A stretch of 64,000 nucleotides of DNA from Gamsiella multidivaricata (Eukaryota > Mortierellomycota > Mortierellomycetes > Mortierellales > Mortierellaceae): positions 372,001 to 436,000 of the forward strand of contig NW_026251725.1 of the NCBI RefSeq assembly GCF_025024155.1, given 5' to 3'. Below, one piece after another: positions 24,700 through 38,268 of the stretch (its first letter is position 1; every line of letters begins with the position of its first letter). Below the pieces are notes generated by a model. That model did not search any database. It was not told the origin of the DNA and saw nothing but the letters and a program-made list of their open reading frames with translations. A program made the translations under genes and the position numbers.

Positions 24700-25241
24700 A
24701 CTGGAGCGTACATCGTCTTTTTTTTTTTTTATATCGCGAACGATATCACCTAGTTTCTTCAAAGCGTCTTCCAGCTCGCGTTCACCTTCCTGAAATGCCT
24801 CTTCAACTTCAGCTTCTCTCGCTCTTTTCTATGCCTCCGGCTTTTCAGATCTCATTGCTTGTAGTTGGAGACGGAATTGCGGTGAAAACGGGTTTTCAAG
24901 AAGGGACTGGGTTCGTTTTCGAGATCGTTCTCAATACCGATGGGTTCTCGTGGCTCTTGAGGAAGTACGTGTTCCCTGCCGTAGTTGGTCTCCATGCCTC
25001 TGTAGATCCTTGGTGTCAGATATATGTGCTTGCAGAGCGGCCTGTGCTGGACGTAATCAGGACACGTACGAGAAAGAAGAAGGGCCCTGTCCATGTTCGC
25101 AATGATGGGGTACTCTGCATTGGGTCGAGTGAAAGACTTGACTAAGAACTTTAGAGGATAATATTGATCAGGATGAAATTTGTGCGTGGATTCTACGGCA
25201 GAACAATCCACCCGCAGCTGGTCATGAGCCAGGTCAACCAC
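24700..25241 (-). pseudogene. Decayed or unassigned coding remnant
   Basis: Minus-strand sequence here reads as protein-like pieces that do not join. One frame (25241..24852) gives 129 residues with Pro/Tyr/Arg-rich text such as CKHIYLTPRIYRGMETNYG and IENDLENEPSPF. Just downstream, in another frame and after a stop, comes a strongly charged helix (REAEVEEAFQEGERELEDAL, then KKLGDIVRDI). The composition suggests former exons of one or two genes. No start, splice pattern or family could be fixed. It may be a small live gene with introns that I failed to resolve, or a remnant linked to the neighbouring oxidoreductase relic. Confidence 0.35.
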
Positions 25242-25318
25242 TTACTTAGGGTGTCATCATCGTTAAAAAAGATAAAGGCAGCCAAGTTCATAATTCGCCA
25301 AAATTTCGGATATAAACC

Positions 25319-26000
25319 TTATCTTTTCACGCGCTCCTTCACTCTCATTTTCCTCCTCTTCCACAACACAGTCCATTGCACATCTTTTGGTATCTGCTTA
25401 GCCCCATCTTGGCCACCTTCTTTACTCATCTCATAGGAGTCAGCGATGAGTATTGTGGGCCTATGGTCCTCAATCCGAAGCTTGGGTACGAGGCCGCTTT
25501 CTACTCTCAGTGTCCCCAAGTCGCCTAGCCCTCCATCTCCATTAACCATGTTTCACCACCCACACTTCGTGTCTACGCTCTGCCTTTCCTGGAAACACAC
25601 TCTGGATCTCGTCAAATAGTTCGACACCATATGCTCCTTCACCTACAAAGACAATACAATTCGATTTTTGAAGATCTACGTGGGCTTGACTAGTGATGAC
25701 CTTGGATTCCTGAGAGGAGTCCACGTTAAATTTGAGAGGTGAAGGGTTGCTGGAACCACTGTAGAGGGGTAGGTAATCAAAGGGACGGAATTGCTCAAAG
25801 CAAGAACAATATAGTCAGATTGGATCTCCGTACGTGTGTTTTAGACAGCCTTGTGGTTTGAGTCCTTGGGGATCAGAATGGAGTATGGCGCCCAGACCTT
25901 TTCGCTGAACTCTTTGTCGAACGGAACACGATAAGGGCTGAGAATGTGGCGTCCAGCATCACGTCAGTCCACGGTCGGAAGGTATAGCATTCCCTCATAA
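25319..26000 (-). pseudogene. Relic of AIF/FSP1-type FAD oxidoreductase
   Basis: In order on the minus strand I read: a piece ending PYRVPFDKEFSEKVWAPYS, a stop in the sense frame near 25855, IQSDYIVLALSNSV, a change of frame, then VITSQAHVDLQKSNCIVFVG with the dinucleotide-binding GEGAYGVELFDEI, and after a break LRIEDHRPTILIADSYEMSK. The order matches AIF-like or FSP1 (AIFM2) proteins: a substrate-side strand before the central GxGxxG Rossmann motif, then the C-terminal xIxxIAD FAD contact. The middle of the NAD domain and the N-terminal FAD motif are missing, the frame changes at least once, and a stop interrupts it, so I call it a pseudogene. A badly resolved intron could explain some but not all breaks. 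Confidence 0.6.
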
Positions 26001-26269
26001 CGCCAACGAGCATCGTCGCATTTTTTTTATTGTGTCCAGCGGTACGAGCATGTCCACGATGTCAAACTATTATCATTGGGCATTTGTCCTGAAATGATGT
26101 AAACTCAGATACTCTCTCTTCGTCCCCGTCGTTCAAGTGTAGGCTGGCGTGGATGCGCGTCCCTGAAGAGATGAAAAAAAAATCTATGATCACGTGAAGA
26201 CTATCTCTCCCAGTATAGAAATGTCATCCACCCGGCCGCCGCTTGCTCCTTCTTTTCAATCGATTCAAA

Positions 26270-27845
<1,576 letters not shown>

Positions 27846-29240
27846 ATATACGATGCGTTTTGCTATGCTGTCTCGTGCAGCTGTACGAAATTCACAAATA
27901 AATCGATATCAACGGGGTCGCGGACAATTCGTCTTCACAATATATCTGTGCACCAATGCTCCTGGCCTCTCAGAACAAAGCTGTTGTGTATGCAGCGCAG
28001 ATCGATCATTGGATCAAGGCTACGCCTAGTATGGCCCAGAGGGGAAACAGGAGATGGCGATGCAGCAGCGAAGCGCAGGAAGAGTCGCCATGGACCACGT
28101 CGATTTTACCTCTTACCATAATCGATCCCTGTCTTCATTTACCAAGTGCTACGCCCAAAACCATTAAGAAAACTAATAGACAACAACGTTAAGCAGGTGC
28201 TCGTTGTTTTAAAATACCTTTATCTTCTAATTCCCGAGCGCGCCTCTCACTTTTCGTTGTCTTTCTCGTGAGCCCCATTAAACAAGTTTTCCTCGTGAGC
28301 ATATATACACCGTCTAGGTTTTTGCATTCCAACATCCCGTGTCTGAGCCGGCAGATAGCTTTCTCTCACCTACAAACTCGCATCTGCCCTGAGGAAATCG
28401 ATTTTATCCATGCCACCGGCTATGCAGACGAATACGTTCACCCCGCATAATCGCCCTGTAGACTAATGCTCAGAACGCCCATTGCGAAGCTTCATTGACG
28501 ACAGCACAGACCACCAAGGGAATAGGCAGAGCCCAGAAAGTCCACAAGGATGCACGTCAACCCATACAGCTGTTCGAGCCCACCTGCAGTCGCTTGAACA
28601 ACGTGCACAGCTAACGCGCACGAATGGAGCGGACCCGGGATCAGACAGTACACGCGACCCGTCGCGTCTTTCTCTCAGCAAGCTCGGCCTGCCACCATCA
28701 ACACCAGCAGCACAGCACAGGACTCTACAGCACACATCCCTTCGATATCGATGTGATGTCAGACCGCGTAGATATAACGGGAACCCTCTCCGGACAAAAT
28801 AGGCATAGAGAGCTGCTGCTGCCTGGATATCCAATTTAACCGCTTGTTCAGTGCAAAGCCTGTGTATTATAAACTCCATTTTTATGCATTTGCCTCTGCA
28901 CCGAGGGCGTTCAGAGGCTGTGTGTTGGCCGTATGCTTTACTTGGGATCTGGGTGGTATCACTGCCACCGCCGCTGCATGCTGCTGTGTGTTTCTGCTGT
29001 TTGTGGATTAAGATCTAGACGGATGGGTGCTCAAGCTGGCTGCTGAATCTTTCTTTTTCTATTTATTTTGCTACTCTTATGTTCTTTTTGGATTCGATAT
29101 TGACAATCCTACGCGTGTGTAGGTCGAGGTCTTGTCGCGGCTCTTATCGCCCTTACCAATAGGCTGTACTCAGTCCTATTTCCGATCTTATAGTCGGCCT
29201 TTCTTTGTTCTTGCGGTATCTTGTCTAAAGCGTCGATGCA
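27846..29240. other. Gene-poor spacer downstream of RPS23
   Basis: About 1.4 kb without a recognisable gene. Short open frames occur on both strands (for instance 28463..28879 minus and 28482..28802 plus) but they overlap each other and show no domain, signal peptide or steady composition. The first 100-200 bp should be the RPS23 3' untranslated region. No RNA gene is evident. Confidence 0.4.
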
Positions 29241-29342
29241 GGTCTTGGTACCGGTCATGGTATTGGTTTTGGTACTGGTCATGGTATTGGTTTTGGTACT
29301 GGTCATGGTGCTGGTCTTGGTACTGGTCTTGGTACTGGTCTT
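29241..29342. repeat. Minisatellite, 24-bp unit decaying to 12 bp
   Basis: Tandem repeat of GGTATTGGTTTTGGTACTGG plus TCAT (24 bp), roughly three copies, grading into 12-bp GGTACTGGTCTT copies. The unit is a multiple of three, so both strands stay open: aromatic Tyr/Trp-rich on plus and DQYQNQYH-like repeats on minus (frame 29188..29418). A hidden coding role is possible but no flanking exon is recognised. Confidence 0.85.
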
Positions 29343-29611
29343 GTAGTCGAGCCTTGCCGCAGACTGGCCTCGGTCTTTGTTGCTGCCTTACCGCCCTTGT
29401 CGCTGTCTTACCGCCCATGCCCCCGCCGCCACCTTGTTGTTGTATGTAGCGGTGACGGTCGGACGAGCGGACGGCGACAGCACATATTTACCCACTTAAT
29501 TTGTGGAATAACTATCTAGTATCAGACACAGGATCACAAACAATTCGCATAAGGATGGATTCATAGACACTTTGCATATTAAAGAAGATACCGCAAACAC
29601 CAGATGTATAC

Positions 29612-32100
29612 TTACTTTGACAAGGGCGGCGGCAGTGCCTGAGGCCCTTCGATTCTGATCCCCTTTGGCCTCCCCGGACCCTCCTTACACTCCCCTAAAC
29701 CCTTCTCACCTATTCCTTTGATGCTAGACCCTTCACCCTGCTCCCCTCTCCGCCCAGCCTCAGATCCCCTCCTGACTAGCCCATGGCAGTTACACCCCAT
29801 GCTTCCCAAGCATGCAACCGACAAGCTCACCACCGCTCCTCCCGACATTCAAGCAGCCTGAGGACTTACCTGGACGGCCGGTTTTGGGCACCGCTACCAA
29901 CTGACACTTCCCGTGCAATGGTCCTCAACCGTGGATTGGTCCGCGAATGCCTTAGTTTTTTGAACCACCCTCTACACCTGCTCCAGTGCCCCACTTACCC
30001 TAGTACCAGGACCTCGACACGGCATCGGACTCTACTTTCGCGGATACACAAGGGAGCTTGCTTTACCATGCGGACCGGCGGTCCTCAAGGAAAATGAGAC
30101 AAGGAGACGGTGTTGTACTAGTTAGTACACAGCTGCATGTTGCTTCGAACGCCCGCTGCACAAAAAGACATGAATATAAACATATACAGATAGACAGCTT
30201 ACCATTGTGATTTTGGAGTGCACGCTTTTCATCGGACGGTCTGGGTCTCAAGGAAGAAAGGAAGGGGGAAGTGAAAGAAAGAGAAAATAGAAAAGAGACT
30301 GCTGACCCCTGCCTTCTCGCTCAGCCCAAGGCCAGCGGATCATTAGCAATAGAAAAAAGGAATAAAAAGAAAGGTGTAAAGAAGAAAAAGAGGAGAAAGA
30401 AAAAAAAAAAAGGAGAAAGGATAGGGAGAAAGAACGAACGGTGGGAGACCCAGACCTGCCTCCGGAAGTGCACAGCGTATCTGAGCCGGCGACTGCAAGT
30501 CAATGAGAGCCGCAGACCATCAGAGTGCGCAAGGAAAAGAGAAACAGACGGTGGCCGATAATCGTCCAGGATCCTGAACTGCATAGGGGCAGTCCAGTCT
30601 AGGACAGTGATCCGGACAGGACCACCGATTTTTCCATCCCCTGCAACCCCAACGGCTGTTACTCCAGAGCCCTGAGCACGCTGGCCCCCTAGTGTCCTTA
30701 CCTTACTTTGCTGTGTCTGCTTCTGTTCATGTCTGCTGCTTTCTTTGGCTAGCACCGCGGAGGACTACATTGGTCCGCACAGCCTCGCGCGCCACGATGT
30801 GTATATGGGAGAGTAGAGTCGTTCGCCGCGCTATAAGGTCCCTAAGATGTAGGCGAGAACAGGTGCATCAGACAGCCAAAAGACCAGAGGACTCGCTTCA
30901 TCCCTAACCCACGGCGCATCATCCCACTGCGTCGAGAGGCCAGTGGCAGGGTCCCGCTGGCGAACCGAACAGGGGCCCTGAGCCACTTGATGCCGGGGCG
31001 GCAAGGGTGAGACATGTCGATCACATATAAGAAAAGCAAGAGTGAACTTACCATGAGGTAGCCATTAGAGGCTGGTCCTGAGCATCTGATGGGGAGCATG
31101 TTTTGGGGAGTGAAGGGCGGAATAGGTGGAAGGGTGAGCGAGAGGAGTGGGGAGGGAGGAGAGAGGGGATGTGGAGGAAAGAAGAAATAAAAGAAAGATC
31201 CACCCATCACAGCCTGAGGTGGAAAGGGTAGTGGTATGGCTGTGGTGGGTGGGACGGATCCATAAAGATCGACCCACTGCAACGGGTGCTGGGGCTGGGG
31301 TGAGGCCCCGTTGCAGCAGGTCGTCTGCACCTGCCCGAAACCCCCTCGGCTTGTACGTTTTTGTGGGGTTTGGGAGTTCCGGGAGGTACAGCTGGCGCCT
31401 ATTAGACAGAAAGACGCGGTGATGAAAGCACCAGCAAGGTCAGTATGCAGGAAGGCCCGGCTCATCTTTTCAGAACAAATTCCGTAGTCTAGAACATGAA
31501 TAGCTGTAGTCGCCTTACCTGGTCGTGATAGAGCGCGTCAACATGTGGCTCCACCCGTGGCCATGCCTTGCGTAACGATGAGCGGCACCGGTGCGCCGGC
31601 TCGATAGGCGTTTCCCGCCCCTGCCCTTAGAGTCGCTGGCTCACCAATGTGGCATCGGAGGACCCTTTCTTGTCCTGAGTCCCTTGGGCATGCTGCTGCT
31701 CATGTGCTTGGCAACCCAATGAGGGTCTTTTCTGCAGTATCGCAGCGGGCACTCGTACTAAGATCGACCACAAGTTCAAGACAAACGTTAGGATACCTGC
31801 AGTACACACTCTCTATCCGCAATAGCTTTTCACAATCCACATACCATATAAGCAATGTTGTCGTTGTCGTTGTCGTTTTTTTTTATTTTATTTTTTTTCT
31901 TGTCTTTTTATTCTTTTGTTTTTTGTTTTTTTGTTTTTTTGTATTCTTTTTTTTGTTCCTTTTTTTTCTTTTTTTCTTTTTTTTTTTGGGTCTAACAAGC
32001 GACACAAACGCAAAAGATGGGATGATGAGTATTGTGCTTTAATGTGGGTTCAAAGCAAAGCAAAGCAGCCAAAGTACTTACATTGATATCACCGGCGTAC
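29612..32100 (-). other. Possible unannotated multi-exon transcript (minus strand)
   Basis: On the minus strand, sites of the form GTAAG or GTGAG recur at about 32080, 31640, 31518, 31052, 30705, 30203, 30002, 29872 and 29615, each at the end of an open stretch. Some open stretches look moderately protein-like: SAARQRLPRAKLPYAGDIN before 32080, the 31465..30842 frame beginning MSRAFLHTDLAGAFITASFC, and GDGKIGGPVRITVLDW within 30755..30321. Acceptors are less convincing; one pairing would leave an intron near 20 nt, which is too short. No family is recognised. It may be an orphan gene, a long non-coding RNA, a degraded element, or chance. Confidence 0.3.
31859..31989. repeat. T-rich low-complexity tract
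   Basis: About 130 bp that are nearly all T on the plus strand, beginning with GTTGTC triplets and broken by single A, G or C. The open frames that cross it code only for Phe/Leu runs and are not genes. Confidence 0.9.
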
Positions 32101-32144
32101 GGTAACTTCGCGCGAGGAAGCCTCTGGCGAGCTGCCGAGGTGCT

Positions 32145-32274
32145 AGTTGATTGGCAGTTGAGTGGTAGTGGAGTGGTGGTTGAGTGATGGTTGAGTGGAG
32201 CACTGGTTAGCTGGTTGGCTGGTTGGTGGTTGGCGGTTAGGTGCTGATTAGGTGTGGGTGTGGGTGTGGGTGTG
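32145..32274. repeat. TGG-rich imperfect repeat and (GTGTGG)n
   Basis: The segment holds many imperfect TTGAGTGG/TTGGTTGG units followed by GTGTGGGTGTGGGTGTGGG. It resembles a microsatellite; it is G-rich on plus but I see no telomere-type repeat. A minus-strand frame across it reads as PT and NH repeats. Confidence 0.8.
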
Positions 32275-32802
32275 AGAAGAAGGGTAAAGAGCGCGTCTCT
32301 TGTTGCTGACGTGTTTAAAAAAATAATCTGGCACCCGACAGACACCCGACATGGTCCGTGCACAGTCATGTTTTGTCAACAACTACGTCATTGTAATGTA
32401 TCAGTCGGACCCACTGAGGCCGGCACCAGTAGACATTAGTCTCGCCAGTCTGTGCTGCGCTGCAACAAGTATTCCCGTCGCATCCTTCAATGTCTATCTC
32501 AAGGACCGCCTCCAATTTACTATTTAGTCATATTAGATTATGTCAGCTTTTTGATAGTGAGTCCGATTTATGACTATTTAGGCGGCGTTTTTGGGATATG
32601 AAGGGACGGTGGCCACTTATACGCATGTTTGAGTTGAGATGGAATTCTTAGTGGGGTTATATTGTCGAGAAGTCAATAACCCATGATAAAAGAACATTGG
32701 AAATTGCTGCGAGTAATTCACGGTCGTTTTATTCTGAGTTTCGTGTAACAGAGACGGCGGCTATGCAACGATAATGCAGGAGTGCAGAGGCCACTTGGAT
32801 TC
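32275..32802. other. Spacer downstream of RAD50
   Basis: About 530 bp between the TGG-rich repeat and the inferred RAD50 stop. It is AT-rich and mostly closed in all frames. It probably contains the RAD50 3' untranslated region. Nothing else is seen. Confidence 0.4.
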
Positions 32803-35800
32803 TTATGCACCCGCAACAGCGAGCCTGTCAATGGTGCTGTATTGTCTATTTCATTTAGGGGAAAGATAAATGCAGATGTTAGTGCTTCAGAAGCAGCCGA
32901 ATGCGTACGCTATTGCATTGAACGTGGACACAAAACACTGCCAGCAACACTAACTCAGAGTTCTTCTTGACCCGGTAGTAGTAGTCAACATAATCTGACA
33001 GACTCAGCATCTTTAAAAAGTCCTCGTCATGCGTGATGACGATCAGCTGAAAGTTGCTTTGTTCTCGGTGCTTTTCAATGATCCTTACAGAACATGGAGT
33101 CAGAAACAATCGTTTAAGGTCAGCCCCAGATTAGGCAACAACAGGAAGTTCGTTACGCACAACAACACTCACATCTTGAGACTCTGCGCCAGTTGTGCAA
33201 TATTTGCCTCGTCCAGGTTCGTCGTGGGCTCATCGAGCGCCAGGATGCCGCAGTTGAGCGAGAACGATTCTGCCAACGCCAATCGTATGATGATCGATGC
33301 CAGAACCTTCTGTCCTGCACTACATCGGCCACGCATGTCCATCACACGACCACGCTGAATCATCACTACCCTGTAGTTGTAAGTCTGGTTCGCTCGTAGG
33401 CCCTCTTGGTCCGATCGGATCTCAATCGTGTCGATATCTTGGGATTACAGACCATTACGCGTGAGTGCCATCGTCAGAAAATAGTCACTATACAACAACC
33501 GCCCGTATAACGACTGCCAGGAATATTTTCACTTACCTGTGCCACGATAGGTATTGGTCCAAAGCTCCTTGATAGTCTTGTTGATCTCCTCCATCTTCAT
33601 CGAGTGATATTCGACAATAGCACTTTGCAGAGCTTTGGTATACTTTTCTAGGTCCTGCATTGCCAACTCGGTTGTCTATCCATTGCATATCAAATTGTAT
33701 TAATGTTAAATGACAGTCGACATTCCGTAGAAACGAATCCATTTCCTAACCGTATAACCAAGGAAATACCTTGTACGCAATCAGACTGTCGTGGTATTTC
33801 TGCACAACGTCCTTGTATTCTCCGCTTAGCTCCTCTTCGTACTGCCGCTTTTGATCCTGCAACTGCCGAAGCTCACCCTTCAGACCAGCCTTCTCCGCAG
33901 TGAGCTCGGATTGGCGTTTGCTGAGACGGTTCAGTTGACGCGAATATGTCTCTTGAGCCTCGCCATCTTTCTTGGATGCTGTCTCTGCAATCTTGGCCTC
34001 TAGCTCCTGCGCCTTAGCCTTGTATCGTCGATAGCGCAAGTTGTCATCGATGTTGCGCTGCAGATTCTTGAACTCTGCTAACCGCTCTTGAAGAGCTTGC
34101 ATCTCATTTTCTGCTGCCTGGACTTCATTGATATGCTGCTGAATCTCCTCAATGTAAGTATCAGTGGTGGCCTCCATATTTGAGAGGTCCATCATGGCGG
34201 CCTTAGTATCCATTCTATTATGGCAATGAAAACACCGTATTGGCGCTGTATTAGATTGGATTGACTGCGAATACCAGTCATTGTCAGTAGAAATGCGGGA
34301 GGTGCCTTACCGCTCGAGATCCTTATTGTACATCTGCACTTTTCCCAGGTTCCCTTGAAGCCCTGAAATGATTTGCTGTGCGCTAATTTCCTTGGCTTGT
34401 CCCTCTGCTGCTGTCTGCCGCAATTGTTCGTTCAATCTGTTTAATTCTGGCAAGATATTCCGGTTCTCGTCCTCGTGCTGTTCTAGCTCCGCTGTGAGAT
34501 CCTGGATAGTCGACTCGGTTTCTGCGATCTGTTCGCTGATTTGTGCCTGGCGTTGGCGTTGATTCAGGAGCTGGCTATGCTTTTCCCTCAGCGATCGAAC
34601 GACTTGCTCCTTTCGCTGAATCTCTGTAGTTGTCTGAGCAATTTGCTGCTGCAGATGATTTAAATCCTGTCGAGAAGACTGTACTTTTTGCTTGACGGCA
34701 TTGTACTCGGCCTGCAGCTCCTCCGTAGAATGGGTTGACCCAGCACAAAGAAGTTCGGTTTCGAGTTCCCTGATCATAGCACCGTCTCTGCTGTTCTCCT
34801 TGCATAATTCCATCGCATTCTTGGCCACAGCTGCAAGTCGTCGCAAGTCATCCATCTCGGTCGTCAATGTCGTGACTTCGATGTCGGCCTATGGATACAA
34901 AAGATTTCGTGTCATTGCCTTCCATTCCCACTTTGAGTAAGCTATTATTGTACGTATCAGCCCATATTATTCCTTACAGATTCAAGCATAGTCATCGCAG
35001 CCGCTTTTTTTTCTTCTAGGTCCGCCAGATCCTTCTTGAGAATAGGTATTTCTGTCGATTTCAGGCGCTCCGCGGTATCCCACACCGACTTCAAAGACCG
35101 AAGTGTATTTAGACTTGCTTCCAAGGCAACCAACTCGCGCTCATCGTCGTTTTCTGCCTTCTCCATCAATCGCCGAAGCTATTATATTACAATATTACAT
35201 GTAGGTAAGAGGCAAAGGGGGTTATTGAGCATTGTTAAACCGCCTTTACTTTATCAAGGACCCTGTGATGGCTCACATTTTATACCTTAGCCATGAATTG
35301 AGCCTCAAGAGTCGCATCAAAACCTCGTGAGCAGAGTGGGCACGCGTGTTTCTTTTCCGCCATGATAACAAAACGTCCGTACATGGCACTCATGGTCTTC
35401 ATATCCTGCGCCTGCCTATCGATTGCGTCGTTTAAAATATTCAGGTGCGGTTGGAAGGAGAGACAAGGACCTCATTTGATTTTGCCAGCTTTGATCGAGA
35501 GGTATCTCTACTTACTCGCGCAGCTCTGTAGCGGCTTCCTCTTTGGTTGCCAATAGCTCCGGAAGCGCCTCAGCCCCGCATTCTGCTGCAATCTTGCGCT
35601 CGCAATCTACAATTCGAAGTACTCGATCAGGTTACACAAAGAACAAATGCATGCATCTGCTCGCGTCCAAAAGCATGATATAGTACCTGAAACGGTCGCT
35701 TCATGCTTTTGCAGTTGTGCTATTATACCATCCGTACGAATACCATAGCTCGATTGCTCTCGCCTGAATTCCTCAAGAGTCTCCTTGGATGTCTGGATGG

Positions 35801-38169
35801 CGACCTCCTTCTCCTTTAGAGTCGGCAGCAGACAGTCCTCAAGCGTCTCCGGGGTTGGAACCTCTGTCAAGATTGACAAGAGGCTGTCGTGATTCTCTCT
35901 CATGCTAAACAATAAAGACGAGGAGCATTAGCACTCGCGGTTGTAACCTTTGGTACCTTAGCCTAGAAAAATCTTCATGCAACAGTGATACATACATGGC
36001 CTGGATCTGCTCAGTCCGTTGAGTATGCTTGCTTTTCAGTAGTGTCATTCTTGCTCGAGATCCTGCGTTCTTGACATGCGCTGCGCTCATTTCGCTCAGT
36101 TTGGACAGCTCGTTCTCAAACGCCTCGACATCGGCGGCTTTAGCACGCTTCTGCGATTCCAATGAATCCAGTCCAGGATCGCTGGATTTGAGAGCGGCAA
36201 GTGCAGTCTCCTAAGACGCAGGTATAAGAGTGGACGAGATGTTGTAGGTATCGCAAGAAAACCGCACCGCTATTTAAGATCATACAGCAATGGATATAGA
36301 TTGATGATTTGCAACATACCTGGTCAGCCAAAAGCTTTTCAGTTGATGCAATGTCCTCCTCAGCAGATTGATACCTTGAGAGCTCCAGGTTCTGCTGTCG
36401 CAGTTTCCCTCTGGCAGACGAAATGGCTGAGTGGGTCCTCGATTTAAGCGACGAAAACATTTCTGTCTTGGCCTTGATGTCTGACAGTTGCGATCGAAGT
36501 TCCTGCTCCTTAGCCATGCTCTCACTTTTGAGGCTCTCAACCTCCCGTACCTTCTGCTGTACATGAATATCCAGCTTGTTGACGAACCTCGAGATCTCTG
36601 AACCCGTCAATGGCAATGAATCGAATCCTTCGAACGAGTAAAGATTGGCAAGTTCGCTGATCAAGTGATCTCGGTCGGCCTGTTTCTTCTTGTTCGCATC
36701 TAAAGATGCCTTGAGTTGACCAATGCTCTGTTGATTGCTGTTCACGGACATCTGCAGGTTAGCGATTGCGCTTGCAGCCCTTTGTTTCAGTTGCTCCTGC
36801 CTCGCTTTTTCCTGACCGGCAGTCTTCTGACTGAGATCGTGCTTGAAGAGCATCTCCTGCAACTCTGAATCGTCCTCCAAATAAAGCATAAATGTTCCTT
36901 CCAGCTCCCGGATATTCGCCAATGCCGCCCTATGTTCATGTGTGAGAGCGCTCAACGTTGCTTCGATCGCCTGGATCTCCCGCGTCTTTCCCATGAGTCG
37001 GCTGACCTCGTCCACACATTTGTCAATGTCGAGCTCCAGCTGTTCGATCCTCTGTTGGCTGTTCCCAGCGTTCTCAATATTTCTATCCAGCGATTCCCGA
37101 ACCTATAATCAGGCGATAAAATGGAAAACATTAGCGCCCGTAGCGCCAAGATGACACCTTCAATTCTCCTGTTCCACGCGCTTGCCTTTTCCGCCTTTTC
37201 CTTATTCCGTCGGATAAACTCCAAACTAGTATGCATGACCTTGAGATCCTGCGTCTTCTCCTTCCTGATGTTTTTTATAGAATCCAGCACATTCGTGTAT
37301 CTGGCAACATCAATAATGGTTTAGGAAAAAGACCATTGGATTAGCGCGCTTAGAGCGACAAATAATAAAGGCAATTTTTTTTTAAAAAAAAATACGTACT
37401 TTGTGGAAGCAAAAATGTCGTCAAACTTCTTTTTCAAAATACTCGGTTCGGACAGCGGCCAGTTGGAGTCCTCTTGATGGCAGAAAATGACGTTATCCAG
37501 GATCGCCCGTGATACGCCGAGATGGTTTGGAACATCGGCGTCTAATTCCGCGCATTTGGCACTGATAGTGACGAGCTCTCCTGTCTGCGGGTCCATTGCA
37601 GCTAATACGTTCTCAAGTGTCTTTTGCGTATACGTTTTCTTGTTGACCGTAAGGGACAAGGATCGAATGATGCTCATGGTCTGGTTGTTGACGTTTTTGA
37701 ACCGGAGCCGAACTTGCGCCTTAACGCTTGGGCTGTCCGACATCTACAGTCAATCGGTTGCTATATTGCTTAGTCCTGCATGTTGAAGATAAGGACTTGC
37801 TGAATACCTCAATCCTCTGTACCTTTGGGTCGTTCACAAAGGCTCCACCTTTGCTGCCAGGGGGTAAATCGCCAGTCGTGGCATACTTAAGGCATTCAAT
37901 GATCGTAGTCTTTCCTGACCCGTTGTGTCCAGTGATAAGGGTGAGAGGTGAGAAAAATGTAATGGTCGCTGCCTCTCCAGAATCAGACTCAAAGGACCGT
38001 ATTCCTCGGATCAATAGCTAAGGAATAATGCACGAACAAATATTATCCTTGTCAGTTTGAATCGGTAGCCTCTAGTAACGCTGAGAAGCAGAATCAAACA
38101 AGAGCTCCGACACAGAACTTGAACTTATGCATTCCGACGCGTGCTTCGTACCTTTTCAATGGAGGACAT
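32803..38169 (-). CDS. RAD50: RAD50 double-strand break repair ATPase
   Basis: RAD50 works with MRE11 in the MRN/MRX complex that senses and processes DNA ends. Exon 1 is 18 nt (38169..38152, MSSIEK), then 38017..37808 and 37743..37400; in all about a dozen or more exons. Seen in order: Walker [22 protein letters not shown]-loop region [17 protein letters not shown], long coiled coils, the zinc hook CPLC at about 35330, the second coiled-coil arm, the ABC signature [20 protein letters not shown], Walker [21 protein letters not shown] and the switch His in [10 protein letters not shown]. The open frame runs on to 32879, but a terminal intron (about 32951 to 32847) ending AAATAG gives [15 protein letters not shown] and a stop at 32803, closer to known C termini. 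The end is therefore inferred. Confidence 0.95.
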
Positions 38170-38268
38170 GGCTGTAACGACCGATGGGTGGAGCGAGCAT
38201 GTAACCTGGGCGATGTCAAAAAGTAGTGGCAAAAAAAGTAAAGAGCTACAACTATGCACGTGATATTT

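Noticed and set aside
29241..29342. CRISPR-like array
   Set aside because: The units are contiguous, have no unique spacers and grade into one another; this is a minisatellite in a eukaryotic genome.
31647..32042. Phe-rich transmembrane-like protein
   Set aside because: The hydrophobic stretch is only the translation of a T-rich low-complexity tract.
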